NCBI GenBank assembly: GCA_017938245.1
Contig: JAGBBX010000018.1
Coordinates: 1-64,000, forward strand
Reading direction: 5' to 3'
Length of the DNA: 64,000 nt
DNA from: Bacteroidaceae bacterium
GTDB lineage: Bacteria > Bacteroidota > Bacteroidia > Bacteroidales > Bacteroidaceae
How positions within the stretch are numbered: the stretch's first letter is position 1; the number at the start of each line of letters is the position of its first letter. The translations under genes and the position numbers were made by a program. Positions 55,847 to 63,091 of this stretch are shown here, piece after piece. The notes beneath the pieces are model-generated. The model did not search any database, was not told the origin of the DNA, and saw only the letters and a list, made by a program, of their open reading frames with translations.

Positions 55847-56521
55847 TTATTTCTGCGGTGTGCCAAAGATGCCTGAACCAATGCGGATGTGTGTGCTGCC
55901 CTCTTCTATAGCTATAGGGTAGTCGTCGCTCATTCCTGCCGATAGTATGTCGAAGCTGTCGGTATCGGCAAAGTGCTTTGCACGTATCTCGTCGAACAAT
56001 TCTTTTACAGCGTGAAACTCCTCTTTAATCTGTTTCTTGTTATCGGTGTTGCTTGCCATACACATTAGGCCACGTATGCGTACGTTGGGCAGTGAGCACC
56101 ACTCGCCCTCGTCGAGCATTGTGCGACACTCCTCGGGTGTGAATCCGAATTTTGTCTCTTCGCGTGCAATGTGTATTTGTAAAAGGCAATCTATGGTGCG
56201 CCCGACCTTTGCTCCTTGTCGGTCTACCTCTTGTAAAAGACGCAGTGAGTCGATGCTGTGTATAAGATAGATGTATGGTGCGATGTATTTTATCTTGTTG
56301 CTTTGCAGATGTCCTATAAAGTGCCAACAGATGTCTTTCGGAAGCATCTGCTGCTTAATGCGCAGGTCTTGCGCCTTGCTTTCGCCAAAATGCCGCTGTC
56401 CTGCGCTGTATGCCTCTTCAATCGCTTCGATAGGATGGTATTTTGATACAGCGATAAGCGTCACCCCGCTTGGCAAGGTGGCACTTATGCGCTCTATACT
56501 CTTTTTAATATCTGCTTGCAT
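55847..56521 (-). CDS. yggS: YggS-family PLP-binding protein (PLP homeostasis)
   Basis: 224 residues, TIM-barrel PLP fold. The PLP lysine lies in LIAVSKYHP near 26. Other motifs: GQRHFGESKAQDLRIKQ near 42, WHFIGHLQSNKIKYI near 66-80, IHIAREETKFGF near 115, RIRGLMCMAS near 148 and the phosphate loop SAGMSDDYPIAIEEGSTHIRIGSGIFG near 190-215. Buffers free PLP; no catalytic activity is known in the family. It starts 9 nt after the DUF4494 gene on the same strand and is followed by a terminator. Confidence 0.95.
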   Translation of the reverse strand: MQADIKKSIERISATLPSGVTLIAVSKYHPIEAIEEAYSAGQRHFGESKAQDLRIKQQMLPKDICWHFIGHLQSNKIKYIAPYIYLIHSIDSLRLLQEVDRQGAKVGRTIDCLLQIHIAREETKFGFTPEECRTMLDEGEWCSLPNVRIRGLMCMASNTDNKKQIKEEFHAVKELFDEIRAKHFADTDSFDILSAGMSDDYPIAIEEGSTHIRIGSGIFGTPQK

Positions 56522-56530
56522 TATTTTTGC

Positions 56531-56971
56531 TTAAACAGCTTCGTAGGGGAAAATATCTACAATACTACTCTCGTTAACAGCTGCAAGGTCGTAATTCATT
56601 ATTGAATCTTCCATATGCTTGGTAAGATTTTTTACTGCGCCCGAAACGTCTTCGGCTTTAACCAAAATAACAGCCGACGTCTTTTTCTCCTTTGCGCTGA
56701 CCTCGTCTATTGTCACCATTACAATCTTGCACTTGAACCATTTGTCGGCATTCTCTTCGGTGCTGTCGACAAGCTCGTTATACTTTGTGCGCTCCATTTT
56801 CATTATGTCGAAAGTGCCGGTAACCATAGGCTGAATTTCCATTGTCAGACGTTTCTCAACCTCGGTAAAGGTAAATCCTTGTGTCAGATATACTTCGCTG
56901 ACTTTTGTGTTAAGGCCTTTTTCGCCTGCGCGCTCATATGTTACTTTACATTCAAACCAACTAAGTGTCAT
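56531..56971 (-). CDS. DUF4494 protein
   Basis: 146 residues, soluble, acidic. MTLSWFECKVTYERAGEKGLNTKVSEVYLTQGFTFTEVEKRL at the start matches the DUF4494 family, a Bacteroidota-specific group of unknown function. The pattern of long amphipathic strands and helices (KWFKCKIVMVTIDE, TSAVILVKAEDVSGAVKNL) suggests an alpha/beta ligand-binding fold. First gene of the operon with yggS. Its promoter carries the palindromic element (copy B), so it may be under the same regulator as miaA and the GH35 gene. Confidence 0.8.
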   Translation of the reverse strand: MTLSWFECKVTYERAGEKGLNTKVSEVYLTQGFTFTEVEKRLTMEIQPMVTGTFDIMKMERTKYNELVDSTEENADKWFKCKIVMVTIDEVSAKEKKTSAVILVKAEDVSGAVKNLTKHMEDSIMNYDLAAVNESSIVDIFPYEAV

Positions 56972-57012
56972 ATTTGTTTTGTTATTTAAATTTTGATATA
57001 TAATTTTCTTTG

Positions 57013-57087
57013 CAAATATACAAACAAACGAGCGAGATAGTCAAAGTTTACTTTGATATTTCACAGCGAGTGCAGTATATGTTCGCA
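57013..57087 (-). promoter_or_regulatory. DUF4494 promoter with palindromic operator (copy B)
   Basis: On the minus strand: CAAAGTAAACTTTG (57042-57055), 21 nt with CTCGCTCGTTTG, and minus-7 TATATTTG (57013-57020). Upstream sequence to 57087 is part of the 49-bp inverted duplication of 48078-48126. Confidence 0.65.
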
Positions 57088-57162
57088 TTTTACTGCAAAT
57101 ATACAAACAATATCGGAAATGTTAAATGCGAAATTGTTTGTTTTTTGTTTTTGTTATTGTTG

Positions 57163-57194
57163 TTTGGATTTTGTGGAGATTTTTCCTAACTTTG
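57163..57194 (+). promoter_or_regulatory. promoter of the WecG-type gene
   Basis: TTTG (57163-57166), 20 nt, TAACTTTG (57187-57194), followed by CGG. Confidence 0.6.
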
Positions 57195-57295
57195 CGGACT
57201 TTATTGTTGTGCTGAGTGGAGAACTGTCGTATATCGTATGGTTGATTTTAGCTAATACGAGCTTTTTTGATAGTTGTTAGTGTTGTTACCGAATA

Positions 57296-58048
57296 ATGAA
57301 AAAATACTTTGGAATAAATTTTGTATTTGATCATCGTAGAGTAGATGAGATAATTGAACGTTGTATTCGTGAGAATAGAACGGGATATGTCTGTGCGCTC
57401 GATGGTAATAACTTTTCTACAGCACAACGTTTATCCGAACATCTTGAGGTTATCAATAACTCCATTGTAAGTAATTGCGACAGCACCTGGCTGCCTATTA
57501 TAATAAATATGATGTATGGTACAAATTATGCAAACTATTGTGCATCGGATTTATTTTTTAATTTCATAAAAAAATGCAGATATAAACAATTCTTTTTGGG
57601 TGCATCGCGTGAGGTACTCGATGGCTTGAAGAGAGAGATGTCGAAGTTGGATCCTGCTATTGCAAATATGCGTTTCGAGGAGCTCCCTTATTGTGATATC
57701 GATGATTTCGATTACAAAGGTATAGCGGCAATGATAAATGAAGAGGCTCCTGATATTGTGTGGATATCATTGGGCGCACCCAAACAAGAACAGTTTATGT
57801 ATCGTTTGAAACCTTATCTGAAACGTGGGGTGATGTTTGGAGTCGGTGCGATTTTCAACTTCTACAGTGGGCTTGATAACGTTCCGAAGAGAGCTCCAAA
57901 GTGGATGATAAAGTTAGGTTTGGAATGGTTGCACAGACTTATTATTGAACCTGCAAAACAATCAAAAAGAGTCTCTCTAATACTGCGTGAGTTGCCCAAG
58001 GCTATTAAAAAGGAATATGCTCGAAAAAAGTTGACACAGAGTAAATGA
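57296..58048 (+). CDS. WecG/TagA/CpsF-family glycosyltransferase (GT26)
   Basis: 250 residues, no transmembrane segment. Seen: VCALDGNNFSTAQRLSEH near 29-45 (the DGxNFSxAQ-like substrate region), CDSTWLPIIINMMYG near 61, FFLGASREVLD near 95, ISLGAPKQEQFMYRL near 158-172 (GxPKQE signature) and FGVGAIFNFYSG near 178-190 with a C-terminal Arg/Lys-rich tail that docks on membranes in TagA. It transfers an N-acetyl-hexosaminuronic or mannosaminyl sugar to a lipid-linked acceptor for surface polysaccharide. No other polysaccharide gene is next to it, which is unusual. Confidence 0.88.
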   Translation: MKKYFGINFVFDHRRVDEIIERCIRENRTGYVCALDGNNFSTAQRLSEHLEVINNSIVSNCDSTWLPIIINMMYGTNYANYCASDLFFNFIKKCRYKQFFLGASREVLDGLKREMSKLDPAIANMRFEELPYCDIDDFDYKGIAAMINEEAPDIVWISLGAPKQEQFMYRLKPYLKRGVMFGVGAIFNFYSGLDNVPKRAPKWMIKLGLEWLHRLIIEPAKQSKRVSLILRELPKAIKKEYARKKLTQSK

Positions 58049-58084
58049 TAGATGCTTGTAATAAGCGTCTATCATTTTTTATAA

Positions 58085-59362
58085 TTAATATGAAATAATG
58101 CTTGGCATTGCACGTGTGTATCGGCTGTGCAGTTTGTGACTGCTACGGTGATGAGCGAAAATTTCGCGATGGAAACTGTACTCTCTCTCGAGACGACTTA
58201 AAAGAGTGTCGCAATAATGCTCCCAGTCGCTTATGTGATGTCGGGCTGTTCCGCTCTCTATGGCTGCCTTTGCGACAGCAACAGTTACTTCTGTGGCAAG
58301 GCGACGGTCGCTTGGCAGAGGTAAAATGTATTCTCTGTTGTAGCTGAGCTCCTTTTCCTGTTTTCTTTTCAGCGATGCAGGAACAGGACGACGTGCCAGC
58401 ATTGCTATTGCCGTTGTAGCAGCCAAAAGCATATTCTCGTTAATGGTGCCGGCAAGCGTATCCAGTGCAGCGCGAAAAATGTAAGGAAAGGCAATGGCCT
58501 CATTTATCAGGTTAGGAGCATCGGCGCTACAGGTCGAAAAGATTGCGTCGGGGCGCAGTAGCCTTGCTTTCTCAAAATCTATTCTGCCGACAGCTCCGGA
58601 AAGGAGTATAACTATGGGGTCGTGTGGCATTGCTGTAATGTCGCTTTCTGTTATATCCTTTTGTGAAAGACCTATGAAAACATCGGCGGTCGACAGGGAT
58701 TGTTCTTTGTTCTCACCAAGTGTAACTATGTTTTCGTGCTTGATGCCTATAATGGATAGTGTTGACGAAATTGCCTCGTCGTTGCTGCTAAGAACTACTT
58801 TTAGCTCCTTAATCTCTTTGCAGGCAAATTCAGTTGCATTCATTATAGCTGCTGCGCAACACACTGCTTTGCCGCACATATTGTCGTCGATTATTGGTAT
58901 ATCCAATAGCTTGCACAGCTGCTGTTTTATAAAATAAGACTGCTTAGCTTCGATATTCGAGAGTTCTATTGCGCCAAAAGTACCTGCCATTGAATGTATT
59001 ATCTCGACGAGTTTATCGCTGTTCTCTTCGGCAATCTCTATGTCAAATGCGTCAATGTCGGCATAAATTTTGAAGAGCATACTACGCCCCTCTAACAATG
59101 GCTTTACTGCTGCGGCGCCTAAATTGCCACTATCCGATATTTTGCTGCCGTTGCTTATGACTGCGACCAAATTGCCTTTATTGGTGTATTTATATGCGTT
59201 CCAGACATCGTCACTTATTTCTTTGGCGGGTATTATTGCTCCCGGAGTATAGGCGAGTGCAATTTCTTCGTGGTTGCGCAGTGGCTTTGTGGGTATCACC
59301 TCAATCTTTCCCGGACGTCCTTCGGAGTGGTATTTTAGTGCTTTTTTATCTTCTTGTTGCAT
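58085..59362 (-). CDS. malic-enzyme-like protein, probably inactive
   Basis: 425 residues, 5' two-thirds homologous to bacterial malic enzyme: EEIALAYTPGAI near 32, YTNKGNLVAVISNGSK near 57-72 and FPYIFRAALDT near 296. In active enzymes the N-terminal segment ends in an HDDQHGT-like motif and the Rossmann fold has GAGAAG; here these read IDDNMCGKA near 157 and VVLSSNDEAI near 190, and the ANPTPE-like motif is LLSGAVG. The C-terminal 50 residues are basic and unrelated, and the phosphotransacetylase half found in usual Bacteroidota malic enzymes is absent. It should be unable to bind NAD(P) normally. Convergent with the WecG gene, divergent from the nitroreductase gene. Confidence 0.75.
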   Translation of the reverse strand: MQQEDKKALKYHSEGRPGKIEVIPTKPLRNHEEIALAYTPGAIIPAKEISDDVWNAYKYTNKGNLVAVISNGSKISDSGNLGAAAVKPLLEGRSMLFKIYADIDAFDIEIAEENSDKLVEIIHSMAGTFGAIELSNIEAKQSYFIKQQLCKLLDIPIIDDNMCGKAVCCAAAIMNATEFACKEIKELKVVLSSNDEAISSTLSIIGIKHENIVTLGENKEQSLSTADVFIGLSQKDITESDITAMPHDPIVILLSGAVGRIDFEKARLLRPDAIFSTCSADAPNLINEAIAFPYIFRAALDTLAGTINENMLLAATTAIAMLARRPVPASLKRKQEKELSYNREYILPLPSDRRLATEVTVAVAKAAIESGTARHHISDWEHYCDTLLSRLEREYSFHREIFAHHRSSHKLHSRYTRAMPSIISY

Positions 59363-59522
59363 ATATGTTCTTTTTTATAATATAACAACAGCCTCTTACC
59401 TTTGTTTTATATCGCTTGACCTATAAAACCTATAAAAAATGTTTTATCTGTTATTTTGTATCGTCTCGCATTTTGTCTGTCGGTGAGAAAAGAGTATCTT
59501 CGCAGGTGTAAAATATTATTTT

Positions 59523-60059
59523 ATGGAAAATTTTCTGGAATTACTTAAGAGTAGACGCAGTTGCCGACGTTTTACCGATGAGCCTGTAGACAAGGAGGCT
59601 GTTGCTAATATTATGCGTGCAGCGCTTATGTCTCCCTCGGGACATCGTATAAATCCTTGGGAGTTTATTCTTGTCGAGGATAAAGATATGCTTAAAGCTC
59701 TCTCGGTGAGTAAAGCGGCCGGTGCTCAGTTGCTCGAGGGTGCGCCAATGGCGGTTGTTGTAGTTGCCGATACAACAAAAAGCGATGTGTGGATAGAGGA
59801 TTGCTCTATCGCAACTATTCTTATGCAGCTTGCAGCCGAGGAGCAAGGACTTGGCAGTTGCTGGGTGCAGATACGTCTGCGCAGTGATGCCGAGGGTAAT
59901 CCGGCCGATGAGAATGTAAAATCTCTTCTGGGCCTGCCGTCGCATTATGCCGTACTCTCTATTTTGGCGGTGGGACATAAGGAGCGCGAGGCTCGACCAT
60001 TTGACGAGGAGAAAATGCAGTGGGAGAAGGTGTATGTTGGAAAGTACGGTGAGCAGTAA
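59523..60059 (+). CDS. nitroreductase-family FMN oxidoreductase
   Basis: 178 residues. ELLKSRRSCRRFTDEPVDKEAV near 7-25 (the RRSxRxF FMN motif), ALMSPSGHRINPWEFILVED near 34-54 and LAAEEQGLGSCWVQIR near 105-120, with DIAxxNxxL replaced by CSIATILMQL. Reduces a nitro compound, quinone or other acceptor with NAD(P)H; the substrate is unknown. It is first of a four-gene set, overlapping the DUF2520 gene by 26 nt. A minus-7 box TATCTTCG lies near 59497. Confidence 0.87.
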   Translation: MENFLELLKSRRSCRRFTDEPVDKEAVANIMRAALMSPSGHRINPWEFILVEDKDMLKALSVSKAAGAQLLEGAPMAVVVVADTTKSDVWIEDCSIATILMQLAAEEQGLGSCWVQIRLRSDAEGNPADENVKSLLGLPSHYAVLSILAVGHKEREARPFDEEKMQWEKVYVGKYGEQ

Positions 60060-60819
60060 TTCGGTGCTTCTCGTTGGTGCAGGCAATCTGGCGACATCAT
60101 TGGGTGTTGCTTTGTGTGGCGCCGGGATAGATGTTGTGGGTGTGTGGAGCCGTACCGAGGAGTCGGCACGCGCGCTTGGCGAGCGTTTGGGAACTTATTA
60201 CTCCTGTGATATACACAGCCTGCCGCAGGCCGATGTGGTAATTGTGTCGGTAGCCGACGAGGCTCTGCCGCAGGTACTCTCTTCGGTTGCCAAACTTTTT
60301 CCTTGTTCGCTTATAGCACACACAGCCGGCAGTATATCAATGGATGCACTGCGCGAAGCAGGGTGCAGACGCTATGGTGTGTTCTATCCTATGCAAACGT
60401 TCAGTCGTTTGCGGGTTGTCGATTTTTCTACTGTCTCGACTTTTCTCGAGGGGTGCAATTCGACGGCATTGGAGACTCTGCGTTCCATAGCCTCTAAACT
60501 GGGCGGAAAGGTCTATGATGCTACAAGTGAGCAGCGTCGTTATCTGCATTTGGCAGCAGTGTTCGCCTGTAATTTTCCCAATGCTCTGTATGCAATGTCG
60601 GCCGAACTGCTTAGACGCAACGGGTTGCCTTTCGAGGCAATGTTGCCGCTTATCGACGAGACTGCCGCAAAGGTGCACTCATTGCATCCTAAAGAGGCAC
60701 AGACGGGGCCGGCACGCCGAGGCGACGAGGCTGTGATGCAGTCGCAACGTGCACTGCTCGACGATGAACTGCTGTCGGTCTACAATATGCTTAGCGATTA
60801 TATTTTAAAAAACCGATAA
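60034..60819 (+). CDS. DUF2520/Rossmann-like oxidoreductase
   Basis: 261 residues from ATG 60034 ([24 protein letters not shown]); the frame is open further upstream but overlaps the nitroreductase gene too far. NAD(P) loop [10 protein letters not shown] near 14, [17 protein letters not shown] near 36, [13 protein letters not shown] near 92, FYPMQTFSR near 110 and the C-terminal DUF2520 helical domain ([23 protein letters not shown] near 168-190). It resembles pyrroline-5-carboxylate reductase/ketopantoate reductase folds, but the family has no firm function. Starts 26 nt before the nitroreductase stop. Confidence 0.82.
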   Translation: MLESTVSSNSVLLVGAGNLATSLGVALCGAGIDVVGVWSRTEESARALGERLGTYYSCDIHSLPQADVVIVSVADEALPQVLSSVAKLFPCSLIAHTAGSISMDALREAGCRRYGVFYPMQTFSRLRVVDFSTVSTFLEGCNSTALETLRSIASKLGGKVYDATSEQRRYLHLAAVFACNFPNALYAMSAELLRRNGLPFEAMLPLIDETAAKVHSLHPKEAQTGPARRGDEAVMQSQRALLDDELLSVYNMLSDYILKNR

Positions 60820-60830
60820 AACTCAGAATT

Positions 60831-61349
60831 ATGATAAATTACGATTTAAAAAAGATTAAGGCGCTTATCTTTGATGTTGACGGAGTATTAAGCCGCGAGA
60901 CTATATCTATGTATCCCAACGGCGAACCTATGCGCACAGTTAATATAAAAGATGGTTATGCATTGCAGTTGGCTGTAAAAGCAGGTTTCCACGTGGCTAT
61001 AATAACCGGTGCGCGTACCGAGGCGGTGCGTGTACGTTACCAGGGGCTTGGTATAAAAGATGTGTATATAGGAGCATCCATAAAAAGAGACTGTTTCGAG
61101 GAACTTCTTACAATGTACGAGCTTGCCCCCGAGGAGGTTATGTATATGGGCGACGATATTCCCGATTACGAGGTTATGCAGATGTGTGGCCTTCCCTGCT
61201 GTCCTGCCGATGCAGCACACGAAATTAAGGAACTGTCGAAATATATATCTCCCATTAACGGTGGCGAGGGATGCGGACGCGATGTGATTGAGCAGATAAT
61301 GGCTGCTCAAGGAAAATGGATGGACGAGGCAAACGCTTTTGGATGGTAA
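60831..61349 (+). CDS. HAD phosphatase, KdsC-like
   Basis: 172 residues, C0 HAD subfamily. [17 protein letters not shown] near 10-26 carries the nucleophile [26 protein letters not shown] near 57-76 the second motif, and [25 protein letters not shown] near 103-128 the metal-binding DD. This is the KDO-8-phosphate phosphatase subfamily, which removes phosphate from the product of KdsA. Bacterial members have related substrates, so specificity is inferred. Tetrameric in relatives. It begins 11 nt after the DUF2520 gene and ends 3 nt before maf. Confidence 0.87.
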   Translation: MINYDLKKIKALIFDVDGVLSRETISMYPNGEPMRTVNIKDGYALQLAVKAGFHVAIITGARTEAVRVRYQGLGIKDVYIGASIKRDCFEELLTMYELAPEEVMYMGDDIPDYEVMQMCGLPCCPADAAHEIKELSKYISPINGGEGCGRDVIEQIMAAQGKWMDEANAFGW

Positions 61350-61352
61350 ACT

Positions 61353-61946
61353 ATGCTCGATAATATTAAAGATTACAAGATTATTCTTGCATCGGCATCT
61401 CCCCGCCGACGCGAACTGCTCACAGGACTCGACCTTGATTTTGTGGTAAAGAGCCTCCCCGATGTAGATGAGTCGTTCCCCGATACTCTTGTCGGTGGCG
61501 AGATTCCTCTTTATATATCAAAGAAAAAGGCCGATGCCTATCGCCCGTCAATGGGCGACGACGAGCTTGTCATTACTGCCGATACAATTGTGTGGCTCGA
61601 TGGTAAGGCATTGGGTAAGCCTGTTGATGAGGCCGATGCACGCCGTATGTTGCATAATATGTCGGGCAAGACTCACGCTGTATTTACAGGCGTTACAATA
61701 ACCACAAAAGCCGAACAGCGCAGTTTTGTTGCACAGTCGAATGTGAGTTTTGCCGTGCTTGCCGATGACGAGGTCGACTACTATATCCAAAAGTATAAAC
61801 CGATGGATAAAGCAGGAGCCTATGGCGCACAGGAGTGGATAGGTTACATTGGGATGGAGAATATCGAAGGTTCCTATTTTAATGTGATGGGACTACCCGT
61901 ACAGCGCCTTTATAGCGAACTAAAGAAGATAAAATCCATAAAATAG
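61353..61946 (+). CDS. maf: Maf-type nucleoside triphosphate pyrophosphatase
   Basis: 197 residues. IILASASPRRRELLTGLDLDF near 10-30 (the S-x-SPRR motif), ISKKKADAYRPSM near 56, ITADTIVWLDGKALGKPVDEADARRML near 75-100 and HAVFTGVTITT near 106. Hydrolyses non-canonical or excess dTTP/UTP and modified nucleotides to monophosphates, limiting misincorporation; the YhdE-type spectrum is expected but unproven. It is 3 nt after the KdsC-like gene and ends the set. The histidine leader follows. Confidence 0.92.
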   Translation: MLDNIKDYKIILASASPRRRELLTGLDLDFVVKSLPDVDESFPDTLVGGEIPLYISKKKADAYRPSMGDDELVITADTIVWLDGKALGKPVDEADARRMLHNMSGKTHAVFTGVTITTKAEQRSFVAQSNVSFAVLADDEVDYYIQKYKPMDKAGAYGAQEWIGYIGMENIEGSYFNVMGLPVQRLYSELKKIKSIK

Positions 61947-62006
61947 AGGATGTTGCTTTCAAAAAGTAGGTAAATTTTTACGTTTTAATAAAAAATGTTC
62001 TAAAAA

Positions 62007-62039
62007 TTTGCTTATTTAATGAAAAATAGAATATATTTG
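62007..62039 (+). promoter_or_regulatory. promoter of the histidine operon
   Basis: TTTG (62007-62010), 21 nt, TATATTTG (62032-62039), then CAACG. Start of transcription expected near 62046, giving a leader of about 190 nt before hisG. Confidence 0.65.
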
Positions 62040-62093
62040 CAACGTGAGGGTTAGACAAACTCTTGCGTTGCAAATTGCTTTATAAAACAGAGT

Positions 62094-62153
62094 ATGAGAT
62101 TTATACAGTTACATATCACTCATCATCATCTTTCATTATTTATGAAGGGTTGA
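62094..62153 (+). CDS. hisL: histidine operon leader peptide
   Basis: 19 codons: MRFIQLHITHHHLSLFMKG and stop TGA. Four of 19 codons are CAT (His), three in a row. It lies 48 nt after the expected start site and 30 nt before a terminator hairpin, then hisG. This is the classical layout of attenuation, in which stalling at the His codons prevents the terminator from forming. Too short for ordinary gene calling. Confidence 0.8.
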   Translation: MRFIQLHITHHHLSLFMKG

Positions 62154-62183
62154 CGCGGTGTATCTGTACAAAGTAATTTATAG

Positions 62184-62220
62184 ACGGAAGCCGACCCATT
62201 AGGAGTGGTTTCCGTTTTTT
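62184..62220 (+). terminator. histidine operon attenuator terminator
   Basis: ACGGAA-x-CC (62184-62192) pairs with GG-x-TTCCGT (about 62207-62214), with an ACC/GGT pairing inside, followed by TTTTTT and then ATTTAG before hisG ATG at 62240. A competing anti-terminator was not resolved by eye. Confidence 0.7.
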
Positions 62221-62239
62221 ATTTAGAAGATTAAACAAA

Positions 62240-63091
62240 ATGCTTAGAATTGCAATACAGACAAAAGGTCGACTGAATGAACAGAGTGTAGAACTTCTGC
62301 GCGAGGCAGGAGTAATGATAAAGGAGGAGAAACGAAAGTTTCTTATGCGTGCCGCAAATTTCCCGGTCGAGATTCTTTTCTTGCGCGATGATGATATTCC
62401 GCAGACGGTGGCTATGGGTGCAGCCGATCTTGGAATCGTTGGGTATAACGAGGTTGCCGAGCGTGGATACGAGGTAGATATTCTTCAACATCTTGGATTC
62501 GGAGGTTGCCGCATATCTCTTGCTGTGCCAAAGAGTGTGCAATATGACGGGTTGGATTATTTCAACGGAAAGCGCATTGCAACATCTTATCCCAATGTGT
62601 TAAAGAGATTCTTTGACGAGAAGGGGATAGAGGCGAAGATTCACACGATAACAGGCTCGGTTGAGATTGCTCCTGCCGCAGGCCTTGCCGATGCGATATT
62701 CGATATTGTATCTTCGGGTGGTACACTCATAAGCAACGGCCTTGTCGAGGTAGAACAGGTGCTGCACTCCGAGGCGGTGCTTATAGGTACCCCTCAGCTG
62801 TGCGACGAGAAGATGAACGTAGTGCGACAGCTTATGTCGCGTTTCGAGTCGGTGCAGAAGGGTTACGGAAAGAAATATCTTGTGCTTAATCTGCCCTCGT
62901 CGGCATTGGACGAGGCCGTGAAGATTCTGCCCGCAATGCGCAGTCCGACAGTTATTCCTCTTGCTCAGAGCGGATGGTGTTCGCTGCAAACAGTTGTCGA
63001 CGAGAAAGAACTTTGGGATATAATAGAGAGATTAAAGGCAATTGGTGCCGAGGGTATTCTTGTCCTTGCACTCGAAAAAATAGTACTATAA
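62240..63091 (+). CDS. hisG: ATP phosphoribosyltransferase (long form)
   Basis: Catalyses the first step of histidine synthesis, ATP plus PRPP to phosphoribosyl-ATP. 283 residues, so the long form with the C-terminal ferredoxin-like regulatory domain (about 205-283; SGWCSLQTVVDEKELWDIIERLKAIGAEGILVLAL) that binds histidine for feedback; no HisZ partner is needed. Catalytic parts: IAIQTKGRLNEQSVELLREAGV near 4-25, FLRDDDIPQTVAMGAADLGIVGYNEV near 50-75, and the PRPP loop ADAIFDIVSSGGTLISNGL near 150-168. It follows the attenuator by 20 nt and its stop overlaps the hisD start (TAATG). Confidence 0.97.
   Translation: MLRIAIQTKGRLNEQSVELLREAGVMIKEEKRKFLMRAANFPVEILFLRDDDIPQTVAMGAADLGIVGYNEVAERGYEVDILQHLGFGGCRISLAVPKSVQYDGLDYFNGKRIATSYPNVLKRFFDEKGIEAKIHTITGSVEIAPAAGLADAIFDIVSSGGTLISNGLVEVEQVLHSEAVLIGTPQLCDEKMNVVRQLMSRFESVQKGYGKKYLVLNLPSSALDEAVKILPAMRSPTVIPLAQSGWCSLQTVVDEKELWDIIERLKAIGAEGILVLALEKIVL

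Larger units (their letters stand above)
56972..57295. other. gap between DUF4494 and WecG-type genes
   Basis: Holds two divergent promoters: the DUF4494 promoter with its palindromic element (57013-57087) and the glycosyltransferase promoter (57163-57194). Nothing else seen. Confidence 0.5.
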
